64,000 nt of DNA from NCBI GenBank assembly GCA_900315105.1, contig OMXX01000008.1, positions 2,466-66,465 on the forward strand, given 5' to 3'. Positions 29,012 to 37,506 of the stretch are shown here, in pieces. Source of the DNA: an uncultured Prevotellaceae bacterium (GTDB lineage Bacteria > Bacteroidota > Bacteroidia > Bacteroidales > Bacteroidaceae). Position 1 is the stretch's first letter. Every line of letters begins with the position of its first letter. The notes under the pieces are model-generated. The model searched no databases and had not been told where the DNA came from. It saw only the letters and a program-made list of their open reading frames with translations. The translations under genes and the position numbers were made by a program.

Positions 29012-30289
29012 ATGAAGAAGAATCTCGAGACAATTTGTATTCATGGCGGATGGAAGGCTACCAAGGGTGAGCCTCAGCAGTTACCTATCTATCAGAGCAC
29101 CACATTCAAGTATGATACCAGCGACCAGATGGCTCGCCTGTTCGATCTGAAGGACAGCGGCTATTTCTACACACGTCTGGCAAATCCTACCAACGATGCC
29201 GTTGCAAAGAAGATTGCAGCACTCGAAGGCGGTGTAGGTGCAGTACTTACAAGCTCTGGTCAGGCAGCCAACTTCTACGCTATCTTCAACATCTGTGAGG
29301 CTGGCGACCATTTCATCACCTCAAACAACATCTATGGCGGTACATACAACCTCTTCGGCGTTACCCTGAAGAAGCTTGGCATAGAGTGCACCTTCATTGA
29401 CCCTGACTGGGATGACGAGCGTATTGAGAAGGAGTTCCGTCCTAATACAAAGTGTTTCTTCGGCGAGACTATCTCAAACCCTGGCGGTAACGTATTCGAT
29501 ATAGAGCGATTCGCAAAGATGGCTCACAAGCATGGTGTACCTCTCGTTGTTGATAACACCTTTGCTACTCCAATCAACTGCCGCCCATTCGAGTGGGGCT
29601 GCGATATCGTTACCCACTCTACCACAAAGTACATGGACGGTCATGCTACTCAGGTAGGCGGTTGCGTGGTTGATTCAGGCAACTTCGACTGGGATGCACA
29701 CAGCGACAAGTTCCCTGGCCTTACCACTCCTGACGAGTCATACCACGGACTGGTATATACCAAGGCATTCGGCAAGGCTGCTTACTGCACCAAGCTCGTA
29801 ACACAGCTTATGCGTGACCTCGGCAGCATTCCTGCACCACAGAACTCATTCCTCCTGAACCTCGGTCTTGAGACTCTTGCCCTGCGTATGCGTCAGCATT
29901 GTGCCAATGCCCAGAAGGTGGCTGAATGGCTTGAGAAGAACGAGAAAGTGGGCTGGATAAACTATGCAGGACTACCATCAAACAAGAACTATGCCCTTGC
30001 CCAGAAGTATATGCCAAACGGCACTTGCGGCGTTATCGCATTCGGTCTGAACGGTACTCGTGAGGAGGCTATCAAGTTCATGGATAACCTTGAGTTCATC
30101 TCTATCGTGACCCACGTGGCTGATGCCCGCACCTGCGTACTGCATCCTGCAAGCCACACCCACCGTCAGCTCTCTGAGGAGCAGTTGCGTGAGGCAGGCA
30201 TAGCACCAGACCTTGTACGCTTGTCAGTCGGCATCGAGAATGCAGAGGATATCATTGCAGACCTCGAGCAGGCAATGGCTAAGATGTAA
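29012..30289 (+). CDS. metY: O-acetylhomoserine aminocarboxypropyltransferase (MetY-type PLP enzyme)
   Basis: 425 aa of the Cys/Met-metabolism PLP family (fold type I). It probably joins O-acetyl- or O-succinylhomoserine with sulfide to give homocysteine. Evidence: N-terminal ETICIHGGWKATKGEPQQLP and YQSTTFKY, SSGQAANFYA, NNIYGGTYNLF, VVDNTFATP, and the PLP lysine in THSTTKYMDGH. The C-terminal HPASHTHRQLSEEQL and RLSVGIENAEDIIADL are typical of the family. Cystathionine gamma-synthase-like activity is the main alternative; the length and the GLTTPDESYHGLVY segment favour MetY. It has its own promoter, and a hairpin follows 13 nt after its stop. Confidence 0.9.
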   Translation: MKKNLETICIHGGWKATKGEPQQLPIYQSTTFKYDTSDQMARLFDLKDSGYFYTRLANPTNDAVAKKIAALEGGVGAVLTSSGQAANFYAIFNICEAGDHFITSNNIYGGTYNLFGVTLKKLGIECTFIDPDWDDERIEKEFRPNTKCFFGETISNPGGNVFDIERFAKMAHKHGVPLVVDNTFATPINCRPFEWGCDIVTHSTTKYMDGHATQVGGCVVDSGNFDWDAHSDKFPGLTTPDESYHGLVYTKAFGKAAYCTKLVTQLMRDLGSIPAPQNSFLLNLGLETLALRMRQHCANAQKVAEWLEKNEKVGWINYAGLPSNKNYALAQKYMPNGTCGVIAFGLNGTREEAIKFMDNLEFISIVTHVADARTCVLHPASHTHRQLSEEQLREAGIAPDLVRLSVGIENAEDIIADLEQAMAKM

Positions 30290-30302
30290 AGACCCTCTAA
30301 AT

Positions 30303-30325
30303 CCCCCTGCACAGGGGGACTTTTT
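30303..30325 (+). terminator. Terminator between metY and rnhA
   Basis: CCCCCTG-CA-CAGGGGG (30303-30318) followed by ACTTTTT. It ends only 7 nt before the rnhA start, so rnhA is either read through or partly attenuated from metY. Confidence 0.6.
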
Positions 30326-30331
30326 AAAGAT

Positions 30332-31048
30332 TTGGCTAAGCAGAAATATTATGTAGTATGGAACGGACCGTCTCCTGGCGTGTATTCCTCTTGGGAAGCA
30401 TGTCAGGAGGCGGTTAATGGTGTTTCAGGAGCTAAGTATAAATCATTCAAGACACAGGAAGAGGCAGAAGATGCCTTTGAGATGGGAGAAGAGGCTTACG
30501 AAGAGGCTAAAGCCAGTGATACTAGTGATGCTAGCACTTCTAGCAAACCTAGTATTTCTAGAGAATCTAGAGAATCCTGTAATTCCAATGAATCCAGCAA
30601 GCCCATTCGTCCAGCCTTTAACCCGCAGAATCTTCCTGCTGAAGTCATCCGCGAGGCAATAGCCGTGGATGCAGCCTGTTCGGGCAATCCAGGAGCAATG
30701 GAATATCGAGGCGTGTATCTCGCTGACGGCAAGGAGATATTCCACTATGGCCCCGTACATGGCACAAACAACATAGGCGAATTCCTTGCCCTTGTTCACG
30801 GTCTTGCCCTACTCAAGCAGAAAGGACTCGACACAATGCCGATATACAGCGATTCGGTCAACGCACAGCTATGGGTAAGAAAACATCATTGCAAAACAAC
30901 CCTTGTCCGCAACGACGAGACAGAAAAGCTGTATCAGATGATTGAACGGGCAGAAGCTTGGTTGAGAAACAACACGTATCGAAACCCTATTATCAAGTGG
31001 CAAACTGATAAATGGGGCGAAATTCCAGCTGATTTCGGGAGAAAATAG
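30332..31048 (+). CDS. rnhA: Ribonuclease HI with N-terminal viroplasmin domain
   Basis: 238 aa. The N-terminal Caulimovirus viroplasmin/RNase H N-domain (YYVVWNGPSPGVYSSWEACQ, about 6-50) binds RNA-DNA hybrid. A low-complexity Ser/Glu/Asn linker (about 62-92) follows, then the RNase H fold with four acidic residues: AVDAACSGNPG, NNIGEFLALVHGL, IYSDSVNAQLW and QTDKWGEIPADFGRK. It removes RNA from RNA-DNA hybrids, including primers and R-loops. The start appears to be TTG at 30332. The conserved N-terminus MAKQKYYVVWNG begins exactly there and no in-frame ATG precedes it. The linker DNA is itself repetitive (ACTAGTGATGCTAGCACTTC, then TAGC). Confidence 0.9.
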   Translation: MAKQKYYVVWNGPSPGVYSSWEACQEAVNGVSGAKYKSFKTQEEAEDAFEMGEEAYEEAKASDTSDASTSSKPSISRESRESCNSNESSKPIRPAFNPQNLPAEVIREAIAVDAACSGNPGAMEYRGVYLADGKEIFHYGPVHGTNNIGEFLALVHGLALLKQKGLDTMPIYSDSVNAQLWVRKHHCKTTLVRNDETEKLYQMIERAEAWLRNNTYRNPIIKWQTDKWGEIPADFGRK

Positions 31049-31097
31049 GCCTATTTTGGTTAAAATTAATGGTTTTTCGAAAAAAAATCGGGAAAAG

Positions 31098-31129
31098 TTT
31101 GATTTATATCAACCTTTTTATTATCTTTG
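31098..31129 (+). promoter_or_regulatory. Strong promoter upstream of a terminated leader
   Basis: TTTG (31098-31101), 20 nt, TATCTTTG (31122-31129). Transcription should start near 31136. Confidence 0.8.
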
Positions 31130-31135
31130 CAAATG

Positions 31136-31310
31136 TTTTCCGGCATACCCAATCTGGTTTAACCTCTGAATACTATACTCTCACAAAAATATTCTCACTA
31201 TTAAGCTCCTAACAATACTGAACAATCTATTGTCGGTAAAACCATAACACTCATAAAGAGTGCTCAGATGGAGCGGCACTTGTCATCCGACTGTGCCGCT
31301 CTTTTTATTT
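31136..31310 (+). ncRNA. Candidate leader RNA or small RNA upstream of the M6 protease gene
   Basis: A consensus promoter and a strong terminator define a transcript of about 170 nt with no clear gene of its own. It could be a free sRNA or the attenuated leader of the protease gene that starts 17 nt beyond the terminator. A 9-codon ORF (ATG at 31133, MFSGIPNLV) starts at or just before the predicted transcription start, so a leaderless peptide is conceivable but weakly supported. No known riboswitch was recognised. Confidence 0.4.
31271..31310 (+). terminator. Terminator inside the leader of the M6 protease gene
   Basis: GAGCGGCAC (31271-31279) and GTGCCGCTC (31293-31301) form a perfect 9-bp GC-rich stem followed by TTTTTATTTT. 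It lies between the promoter at 31098-31129 and the ATG at 31327. Confidence 0.85.
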
Positions 31311-31326
31311 TAAGATAAAGACCTGA

Positions 31327-33003
31327 ATGCTTATGAAAAATTGCATCATACTCTCCATACTATTATCTCTTGTTGCGATGTCATGCCTTGCCATCCCGGC
31401 AAAGCGTGTAAAGCGATCCCTTACCCTTGCCGACGGCACCACAGTCATGGCTACGCTCGTCGGTGATGAGAACGGGCGCTGGTATGTTGACGACATGGGA
31501 AATGCATTGACAGAGGATAGTATCGGTGTAGCTCACTATATCTCCCAATTTGAACTTGATTCTCGCAAAAAGGCAAGGACAGAGCGCATAACTATGCGCA
31601 ACAATAGCAGGAAAGCCCGACTTGCGAAGGCGAAACAAATTTCATCATTTATAACACGAGGTTCTGACGAAACCATCTACGAGGGTTACACAGGCTCAAA
31701 GAAGGGACTTATCATACTCGTCAATTTCACCAACAAGAAATTCACCTTCACACGCAATGATTTCAATGCCCTTGCCAATGAGGAAGGATATAGCAAGAAC
31801 GGTGCAAAGGGCAGCGTGAGCGACTACTTCAGAGAGCAGTCATACGGCAAGTTTGAATTGGAATTCGATGTAGTTGGCCCATACAACCTTTCACATGAAA
31901 TTTCATATTACGGCAAGAATGACGATAATAACGAAGATGTTCTACCTGGCGAGATGATAACTGAAGCCGTGAAACTCGCAGACAAGGATGTCAACTTCGC
32001 CGACTATGACTGGAACCGCGACGGAGAGGTGGATCAGGTGTATATCATATATGCCGGCTATTCAGAAGAACAGGGAGCTCCCTCCCATTGCATATATTCG
32101 CATGAATGGGACCTTGAATCCGCTAAGCACTTTAACAATGGCGGAGACGGGGCTATCCTTCTGGATAACGTCTGGATCAACACCTATGCCTGCAGCAGCG
32201 AACTAAAAGATTTCAGGGGCAAGAAGATGAACGGCATAGGAACAATATGCCATGAGTTCAGCCATTGCCTTGGTTTCCCCGACCTTTACGATACCGACAA
32301 CAACAACACCTTTGGCATGAGCTCATGGTCGATAATGGACTACGGTTCCTACAATGGCGACAGCCATCGCCCATGCGGATATACCTCATACGAGCGTTGG
32401 CAAGCAGGATGGCTTGAGCCTGTCGAGCTTACTGCCACCACCACCGTAACCGATATGAAGCCTATCACCGGCACTCCCGAGGCGTATGTGATTTACAATG
32501 ATGCCAATCACGATGAGTACTACCTTCTGGAAAACCGTCAGCTCACCTCATGGGATGATGCGGGCTATGGTCATGGACTGCTCATCCTGCATGTGGACTA
32601 TGACAAAGAGATATGGGAGAACAATAAGGTGAACAACCTTGCCTCCCATCAGCGACTTACAATCTTCCATGCCGACAACGATGCCCTCAACACATCTCTT
32701 GAGGGAGACCCCTACCCTGGCACGTCAGGCAACAATTCACTTACCGACTCAACCATTCCGGCTGCCAAGCTCTTCAACGCCAATAAGGACGGCAAGAAAT
32801 TCATGGGCAAATCAATAACTGACATTACCGAAAACATTAACGGTACTATCAGTTTCACATTCACCAATCCTAAAGCCACGACAGACATAACCCAATACCC
32901 AACACCTACCACCCAGAAGATATACAGCATCAACGGCCAGTATATGGGTACTGACTTGAAGAAACTTCCTCAAGGAATATATAAGGTGAAAAAAGGAAAG
33001 TAA
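31327..33003 (+). CDS. Secreted M6-family (immune inhibitor A-like) metalloprotease
   Basis: 558 aa; start at 31327 or the ATG two codons later. The signal peptide (SILLSLVAMSCLA) is followed by a propeptide-like region to about residue 115. The catalytic domain contains the zinc motif in GTICHEFSHCLGFPDLYD (HEFSH plus Gly and Asp of the extended signature) and the downstream SWSIMDYGSYNG Met-turn-like segment. A beta domain follows and the protein ends KIYSINGQYMG...LPQGIYKVKKGK, a sorting-like C-terminus. It is likely an exported or surface protease acting on host or environmental protein. A translated simple repeat (QYPTPTTQ) sits just before the C-terminal module. Expression may depend on passage through the leader terminator. 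Confidence 0.9.
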   Translation: MLMKNCIILSILLSLVAMSCLAIPAKRVKRSLTLADGTTVMATLVGDENGRWYVDDMGNALTEDSIGVAHYISQFELDSRKKARTERITMRNNSRKARLAKAKQISSFITRGSDETIYEGYTGSKKGLIILVNFTNKKFTFTRNDFNALANEEGYSKNGAKGSVSDYFREQSYGKFELEFDVVGPYNLSHEISYYGKNDDNNEDVLPGEMITEAVKLADKDVNFADYDWNRDGEVDQVYIIYAGYSEEQGAPSHCIYSHEWDLESAKHFNNGGDGAILLDNVWINTYACSSELKDFRGKKMNGIGTICHEFSHCLGFPDLYDTDNNNTFGMSSWSIMDYGSYNGDSHRPCGYTSYERWQAGWLEPVELTATTTVTDMKPITGTPEAYVIYNDANHDEYYLLENRQLTSWDDAGYGHGLLILHVDYDKEIWENNKVNNLASHQRLTIFHADNDALNTSLEGDPYPGTSGNNSLTDSTIPAAKLFNANKDGKKFMGKSITDITENINGTISFTFTNPKATTDITQYPTPTTQKIYSINGQYMGTDLKKLPQGIYKVKKGK

Positions 33004-33141
33004 ACGAGTGTTTTTCATGAGTTTTCCTTGCCCTCGTTATAGGTCCGATTCAAGTCCGCTATAAGTCCATTCTCAGAACGTGGGCATAACGGAGGGGGCA
33101 TTGGTTCAAGCCCACCATAAAGCGCATTAAAACTAAGAAAG

Positions 33142-33175
33142 AGTCCTGTAGGTCAATGACCTGCAGGACTTTATA
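33142..33175. terminator. Bidirectional terminator between convergent genes
   Basis: AGTCCTGTAGGTC (33142-33154) and GACCTGCAGGACT (33158-33170) form a near-perfect 13-bp stem, with T-rich sequence on the plus side and A-rich on the other. It lies between the M6 protease (+) and the histidine kinase (-). The preceding 33040-33075 contains the AAGTCCG-type words. Confidence 0.8.
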
Positions 33176-33193
33176 TTTACTCAATTATTGCTG

Positions 33194-34066
33194 TTACGAA
33201 ATCAAAATAGTAAGGATGAATCCTACACGACATCCTCCTTGCGGCTTTTCTGCAAGGTCGAGCATTCCTCCTTGCTGAATCATCATCCGACGACTTAGGG
33301 AAAGACCTATACCGCTACCGCTTCGCTTTGTGGTGAAGAAGGGAACAAAGAGCGACTGCCGATTCTCTGCAGGGATTGGCAGACCATCATTGCCAATGTA
33401 AAGCGTAAATACATGGCTGTCTGCGGGCTCCTCCATTTGGTATATCATCATTTTCTTCGCTTCTGCTTCGGCTGCGTTCTTCGCAAGGTTCATCAGCACT
33501 TGGCGTAACATCCCAACATCTGCCCGAACTATCAAATCCGTGGGAACGTCTATCTCCCACGTCAGTTCCGGATAGGCATTACATACCTCATCAAGCACAG
33601 GACGAAGCGCCACGTCTTGCAACACGGGTTTCTCCAATTCCGACATCTTACGGTAATTAGCCACGAAGTCACTCAAATGGCGGCTGGTGTCGAAGATGGC
33701 CTGAATGCCAGGTTCAAGAAGAGTGCCTTTCACATCGTCGCGGCTAAGCATTGACTGGCTGATACTGGTAATAGGAGCTGTGGCGTTCATCATCTCGTGA
33801 GTCAGCACACGGGTTAGCCGTTCCCATGATTCCACCTCATTCTGATTCACTTGCTGACGGATGGTTTCTCCCAGTTGGTTCAGCGTCTGCTGCATAGCGC
33901 GTTCTCCAGGTAGTAAGCCATTGGTAGGAAGACGGAAAGTGAAATCATGATTGCGGATAGCCTCCTGCATCATATGGGCACGTATCTTCAGCGAACGCTG
34001 CCGGCGCACAGTCCATGCTATGAGCGCAGCGAACAAAATACATATTATAATAAGGAGCCACATCAT
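33194..34066 (-). CDS. Sensor histidine kinase with minimal input region
   Basis: 290 aa, short for the class. There is one N-terminal membrane segment (MMWLLIIICILFAALIAWTV), no periplasmic domain, and a linker of about 50 residues. The phosphoacceptor His90 is in RLTRVLTHEMMNATAPI. The ATPase domain shows the N box QVLMNLAKNAAEA and a G box in FTTKRSGSGIGLSLSRRMM. The start overlaps the last 4 nt of the response-regulator gene, so the pair is cotranslated. Adjacent and divergent to the efflux operon, it probably senses membrane or efflux-related stress and controls that operon; this is inferred from position. Confidence 0.9.
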   Translation of the reverse strand: MMWLLIIICILFAALIAWTVRRQRSLKIRAHMMQEAIRNHDFTFRLPTNGLLPGERAMQQTLNQLGETIRQQVNQNEVESWERLTRVLTHEMMNATAPITSISQSMLSRDDVKGTLLEPGIQAIFDTSRHLSDFVANYRKMSELEKPVLQDVALRPVLDEVCNAYPELTWEIDVPTDLIVRADVGMLRQVLMNLAKNAAEAEAKKMMIYQMEEPADSHVFTLYIGNDGLPIPAENRQSLFVPFFTTKRSGSGIGLSLSRRMMIQQGGMLDLAEKPQGGCRVGFILTILIS

Positions 34067-34587
34067 AAGCGCTTCATTTTATTATAGAGTGTCTGTCGCG
34101 TGATACCGAGGAGCTCAGCAGCCTGTGAGAGATTGCCGTGACAGTGGTCAATGGTTCGACGGATATGGTCTTTCTCCATTTCGTCAAGTGTGACAATCTC
34201 GTTACGCATTTCGAGGACATCCTTTAATTTGCGAATCAGTTCGTCATTGTCCCACGGTTTGGTGATGAAATCAGCTGCACCGCTCTTCAGTCCTCGTACT
34301 GCCAGCGAAACGTCAGCGTAAGCCGTCAGCAATACCACCGGAGTCTGCGGATGCTGTTTGCGGATAGAGCGAAGCCAGAACAGGCCTTCCTGTCCGCTGT
34401 TCACGCCAAGCGTGAAATTCATGTCGAGCAATACGATGTCTATCTCTTCCTGTGCCATCGTTTTCAGGATATCATCAGGCTTTTCCAACGTCAATATGCG
34501 TTCAAAGACACTATCCAGAAGATAGCGCATGGCTGTCAGGATGGAAGCATTGTCATCTACAACTAATATAGTACCAAATTGTTTCAT
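34063..34587 (-). CDS. NtrC-like response regulator lacking the AAA+ domain
   Basis: 174 aa from ATG 34587. The receiver domain (about 5-120) has VVDDNAS, phospho-Asp55 in IVLLDMNF, LLTAYAD and FITKPWDND. It is joined directly to a Fis-type HTH (about 135-174, TIDHCHGNLSQAAELLGITR). This HTH is the one found in NtrC-family activators, but the sigma-54-activating AAA+ domain is absent. The protein should therefore work by binding DNA alone. I reject the nine-residue extension from an upstream TTG, because it would run through a -7 box (TATCTTTG, 34600-34593 minus). The likely promoter places the transcript start almost at the ATG. Confidence 0.9.
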   Translation of the reverse strand: MKQFGTILVVDDNASILTAMRYLLDSVFERILTLEKPDDILKTMAQEEIDIVLLDMNFTLGVNSGQEGLFWLRSIRKQHPQTPVVLLTAYADVSLAVRGLKSGAADFITKPWDNDELIRKLKDVLEMRNEIVTLDEMEKDHIRRTIDHCHGNLSQAAELLGITRQTLYNKMKRL

Positions 34588-34592
34588 GGGTG

Positions 34593-34659
34593 CAAAGATA
34601 CGAATTTCTGTCAAAAAATCATACGGATGACTGTCTAATTTTTTGACAATCTAACTTTG
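34593..34659. promoter_or_regulatory. Palindromic operator between divergent -7 boxes
   Basis: TGTCAAAAAAT (34609-34619) and ATTTTTTGACA (34638-34648) are perfect 11-nt inverted arms separated by 18 nt. A -7 box lies just outside each arm: TATCTTTG for the regulator (minus, 34600-34593) and TAACTTTG (plus, 34652-34659). Neither has a TTTG at the normal -33 distance. This is the expected site for the adjacent Fis-HTH regulator to control both directions. Confidence 0.6.
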
Positions 34660-34673
34660 GCGACGTTAAAACT

Positions 34674-34705
34674 CTTGGAACATAATGGGAAAATATCTAA
34701 TTTTG
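34674..34705 (+). promoter_or_regulatory. Second candidate promoter of the efflux operon
   Basis: CTTG (34674-34677), 20 nt, TAATTTTG (34698-34705), with one mismatch in the -33 box. The leader to tolC would be about 90 nt. Confidence 0.55.
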
Positions 34706-34802
34706 CAGAAGAAAAATTACGAGAACAGGCTGCACCTCGGTAAAGAGCAAGCTCTCTACACTCGGTTGAAACTGTCCTTGCATCACAAAAGAACAATAAG
34801 TA

Positions 34803-36125
34803 ATGAAAATATCATTGATCGCTATCTTGACGCTTACAGCCGTTTCAGCCCATGCGCAAAACTCATGGACGATGCAACAATGCATGCAATACGCAGTGGA
34901 GCACAACCATGAGGTGAAGCGTACAGAGCTTGAGCTTGACAATTACAAGGCCAGTAAGACAGGTGCCATCGGCCGTTTCCTGCCTGATGTGCATGGAGGC
35001 ATCGAAGCGCAGTATAATTACGGACGTGCCATCGACCCAGAAACGAATGGTTATACCGATGTGAATACCTTCTATAACGTCTATTCCCTGAGTGCCTCAC
35101 TGCCCTTGTTCGACGGATTCAGCCGTCTGCATGCGCTTCGTGCAGCCAAGGCAAGTGTACTGATGGGACGAATGGCGCTTCGTCAGCAGCAAGACCTAAC
35201 GGCTCTGAACGTGCTTCAGGCATATACCAATGTTGCCTACTATCAAGGTCTTGTAAAGATGGCAGAAGAAAAGGTTGAAGAAGCCGAACTACTGCTCAGA
35301 CAAACGCGAATACTTGAAGAGGTGGGCCGCAAGAGTGCAGCCGATGTAGCTCAGGTGGAATCGCAGCAGGCAGAAGCTCATTATGAACTCACCCGTCAGC
35401 AAAGTCTCTTGGCTTCAGCGCTGTTGGACCTGAAAAAGGAAATGGCTTTCCCAATTGCTGACACGCTTCCATTGTCAATCCAACAAGATCAGCCGACACC
35501 CAACACCCAACACCCATCATCCATCGCCTACGGACAAACCTTAACGAAGGAACATCCGGAACTACAAGTATCGCATTACCAGATGCAGACATCAAAACAC
35601 GAGTTGCATCAGGCGCGTGCTTCCCTGTTTCCGTCAATCTCGTTGAGTGCGGGTATGAACACCACCTACTACCACACCCTTCATTCTGATGCCGGACAGT
35701 CTTTCCGCAACCAGTTCAAGAACAATATGGGTGAATATGTTGTTGCCACGTTGAGTTTCCCCTTGTTTAATCGCCTACAGACCATCACCAGCATCCGACG
35801 GGCTAAAAACAACTATCAGATAGCCCGCGAGAACTACGAACAGAAGCAGCTGGAGTTGGAGAAGCTGAGCCGCGAAGCCTGGCAGGACTGGCAAGGCTAT
35901 CTCAAACAAACTGAGCAGATGGTAAAGAAAGTTGAAGCCGACAGTCTGGCCTATCAGCTAACACGTCGCCAATTCGAGGAAGGACTCTCAACTGCCATTG
36001 ACATGCACACCACTTCCTCGCAACTGCTAAAATCGAAAGCCACCCTGCTGCAATGCCGGCTGATGGCAATAGTTAAAGAACATTTGATAAGATATTATAA
36101 CGGAGAAACGATATGGACAAAATAA
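34803..36125 (+). CDS. TolC-family outer-membrane efflux protein
   Basis: 440 aa with signal peptide (ISLIAILTLTAVSAHA). It has the two-fold helical-hairpin repeat of TolC proteins: an N-half beginning SWTMQQCMQYAVEHNHEVKR and a C-half around HPELQVSHYQMQTSKHELHQ then ARASLFPSISLSAGM. Long coiled-coil helices follow in both halves. It forms the outer-membrane channel for the neighbouring adaptor and ABC transporter. At residues about 230-238 a simple repeat (CACCCAACACCCAACACC) is translated as TPNTQHPSS between the halves. Its stop overlaps the adaptor start by 13 nt. Confidence 0.92.
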   Translation: MKISLIAILTLTAVSAHAQNSWTMQQCMQYAVEHNHEVKRTELELDNYKASKTGAIGRFLPDVHGGIEAQYNYGRAIDPETNGYTDVNTFYNVYSLSASLPLFDGFSRLHALRAAKASVLMGRMALRQQQDLTALNVLQAYTNVAYYQGLVKMAEEKVEEAELLLRQTRILEEVGRKSAADVAQVESQQAEAHYELTRQQSLLASALLDLKKEMAFPIADTLPLSIQQDQPTPNTQHPSSIAYGQTLTKEHPELQVSHYQMQTSKHELHQARASLFPSISLSAGMNTTYYHTLHSDAGQSFRNQFKNNMGEYVVATLSFPLFNRLQTITSIRRAKNNYQIARENYEQKQLELEKLSREAWQDWQGYLKQTEQMVKKVEADSLAYQLTRRQFEEGLSTAIDMHTTSSQLLKSKATLLQCRLMAIVKEHLIRYYNGETIWTK

Positions 36126-37369
36126 TCGAAAAGACAAAGGCACAAAAGTTGAAGAAATATTGGCCGTGGATAGGTGTTGGGTGTTTGGTGTTGGGTGTTA
36201 GCCTCTGGCTTATATTCGGCAATCACGCCTCAACGCTGAAAGTAAATGCCAATGACCTGACTATGAGCGAGGTAACGAAAGCAGAATTCAAGGACTATGT
36301 ACGCACCAACGGACAGGTACTGCCCATACAGGTGGTGCAGATTTCGCCAGAAGAAGGCGGCATCGTGATGGAGAAGGTTGTCGAAGAAGGCACACACGTC
36401 AAGAAAGGCGATGTCATTGTTCGTCTTAGCAACTCCAACCTCGACCTGCAGATCCTGAATTCCGAAGCAGAACTGGCAGAGAAGCAGAACCTGCTGCGCA
36501 ACACCCAGGTAGCCATGCAGCAAGACCGCCTCAACAACCAGACAGAGCAGGCACAGCTTGATATGGACACCCAGCGCAAGCAGCGCACCTTCGAACAGAA
36601 CAAACGACTCTATCAGGAGAAACTTATCAGCCGTGAGGATTATCTGAAGTCACAGGAAGACTATCAGCTCTCAGCCAAGAAACGTTCCTTGATTTCAAAG
36701 CGCCTGAAACAGGATTCGCTCTATCGCACCACGCAGATGGACCAGATGGAAGACAACCTACAAAATATGCGCAAGAACGTGGTACTGGTGCGTCAGCGCA
36801 AGGACAAACTCGAAGTACGCTCAGCTATCGACGGTGAACTGGGACTTCTCGATGTGGAGTTGGGACAGAGCATCCAGCCCGGTCAGAAGATTGGGCAGTT
36901 GAACGACCTCTCCGACTATAAGGTACAGGCACAACTTGATGAACATTATATCGACCGTGTGCGTCAGGGCCTTACCGCCACCTTTACCCGTGGCGATAAG
37001 CAATACAAGTTGCAAGTGCGCAAGGTATATCCCGAAGTGCGTGATGGTAAGTTCCGTTGTGACTTCGTCTTCAAAGGCGAGCGCCCAGAGAACATCCGCA
37101 CAGGCCAGACCTACTATATCGACCTCGAACTGGGGCAGCCCGAGCAGGCCATTATCATTCCTCGCGGCACGTTCTTCCAGACTACTGGCGGACAATGGAT
37201 CTTCGTCCTCGACAAGAGCGGCAGCAAAGCCTATCGCCGCAACATCCGCATCGGTCGCCAAAATCCGCAATTCTATGAAGTTCTGGAAGGCTTAGAACCT
37301 GGCGAGCGCGTAGTCACCAGCGGCTATGAGGCATTCAAAGACAATGAAGTGCTAGTAATTAACAATTAA
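36113..37369 (+). CDS. HlyD-type periplasmic adaptor of ABC efflux
   Basis: 418 aa. One N-terminal membrane anchor (about 16-35) is followed by a lipoyl/barrel-sandwich part (MEKVVEEGTHVKKGDVIVRL), a long coiled-coil hairpin (about 115-235, rich in Gln, Glu and Arg), and beta-barrel and membrane-proximal domains (IQPGQKIGQLNDLSDYKVQA, ending EGLEPGERVVTSGYEAFKDN). It bridges the FtsX-type permeases and TolC. The anchor is partly encoded by the GGTGTTGGGTGTT repeat word (36171-36205), giving GVGCLVLGVSLW. It overlaps tolC, so the genes are coupled. Confidence 0.92.
   Translation: MDKIIEKTKAQKLKKYWPWIGVGCLVLGVSLWLIFGNHASTLKVNANDLTMSEVTKAEFKDYVRTNGQVLPIQVVQISPEEGGIVMEKVVEEGTHVKKGDVIVRLSNSNLDLQILNSEAELAEKQNLLRNTQVAMQQDRLNNQTEQAQLDMDTQRKQRTFEQNKRLYQEKLISREDYLKSQEDYQLSAKKRSLISKRLKQDSLYRTTQMDQMEDNLQNMRKNVVLVRQRKDKLEVRSAIDGELGLLDVELGQSIQPGQKIGQLNDLSDYKVQAQLDEHYIDRVRQGLTATFTRGDKQYKLQVRKVYPEVRDGKFRCDFVFKGERPENIRTGQTYYIDLELGQPEQAIIIPRGTFFQTTGGQWIFVLDKSGSKAYRRNIRIGRQNPQFYEVLEGLEPGERVVTSGYEAFKDNEVLVINN
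36171..36205. repeat. Simple repeat forming the adaptor's membrane anchor
   Basis: TAGGTGTTGGGTGTTTGGTG followed by TTGGGTGTTAG is the same word as in the intergenic palindromes at 6.2 and 6.7 kb. Read in this orientation it encodes hydrophobic IGVGCLVLGVS. Confidence 0.8.
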
Positions 37370-37506
37370 TAATTAACACTTGCGCAGCTTGATGAGCTTC
37401 GAGAAGAACTTGCACAGTTTGTTGAGCCTTAGCGAAAAATTAACATGGAGTGCGAATGGCTTTTGACCTTAGTCTTTAGACCTTTGACCTCCAATTACAT
37501 ATCAAC

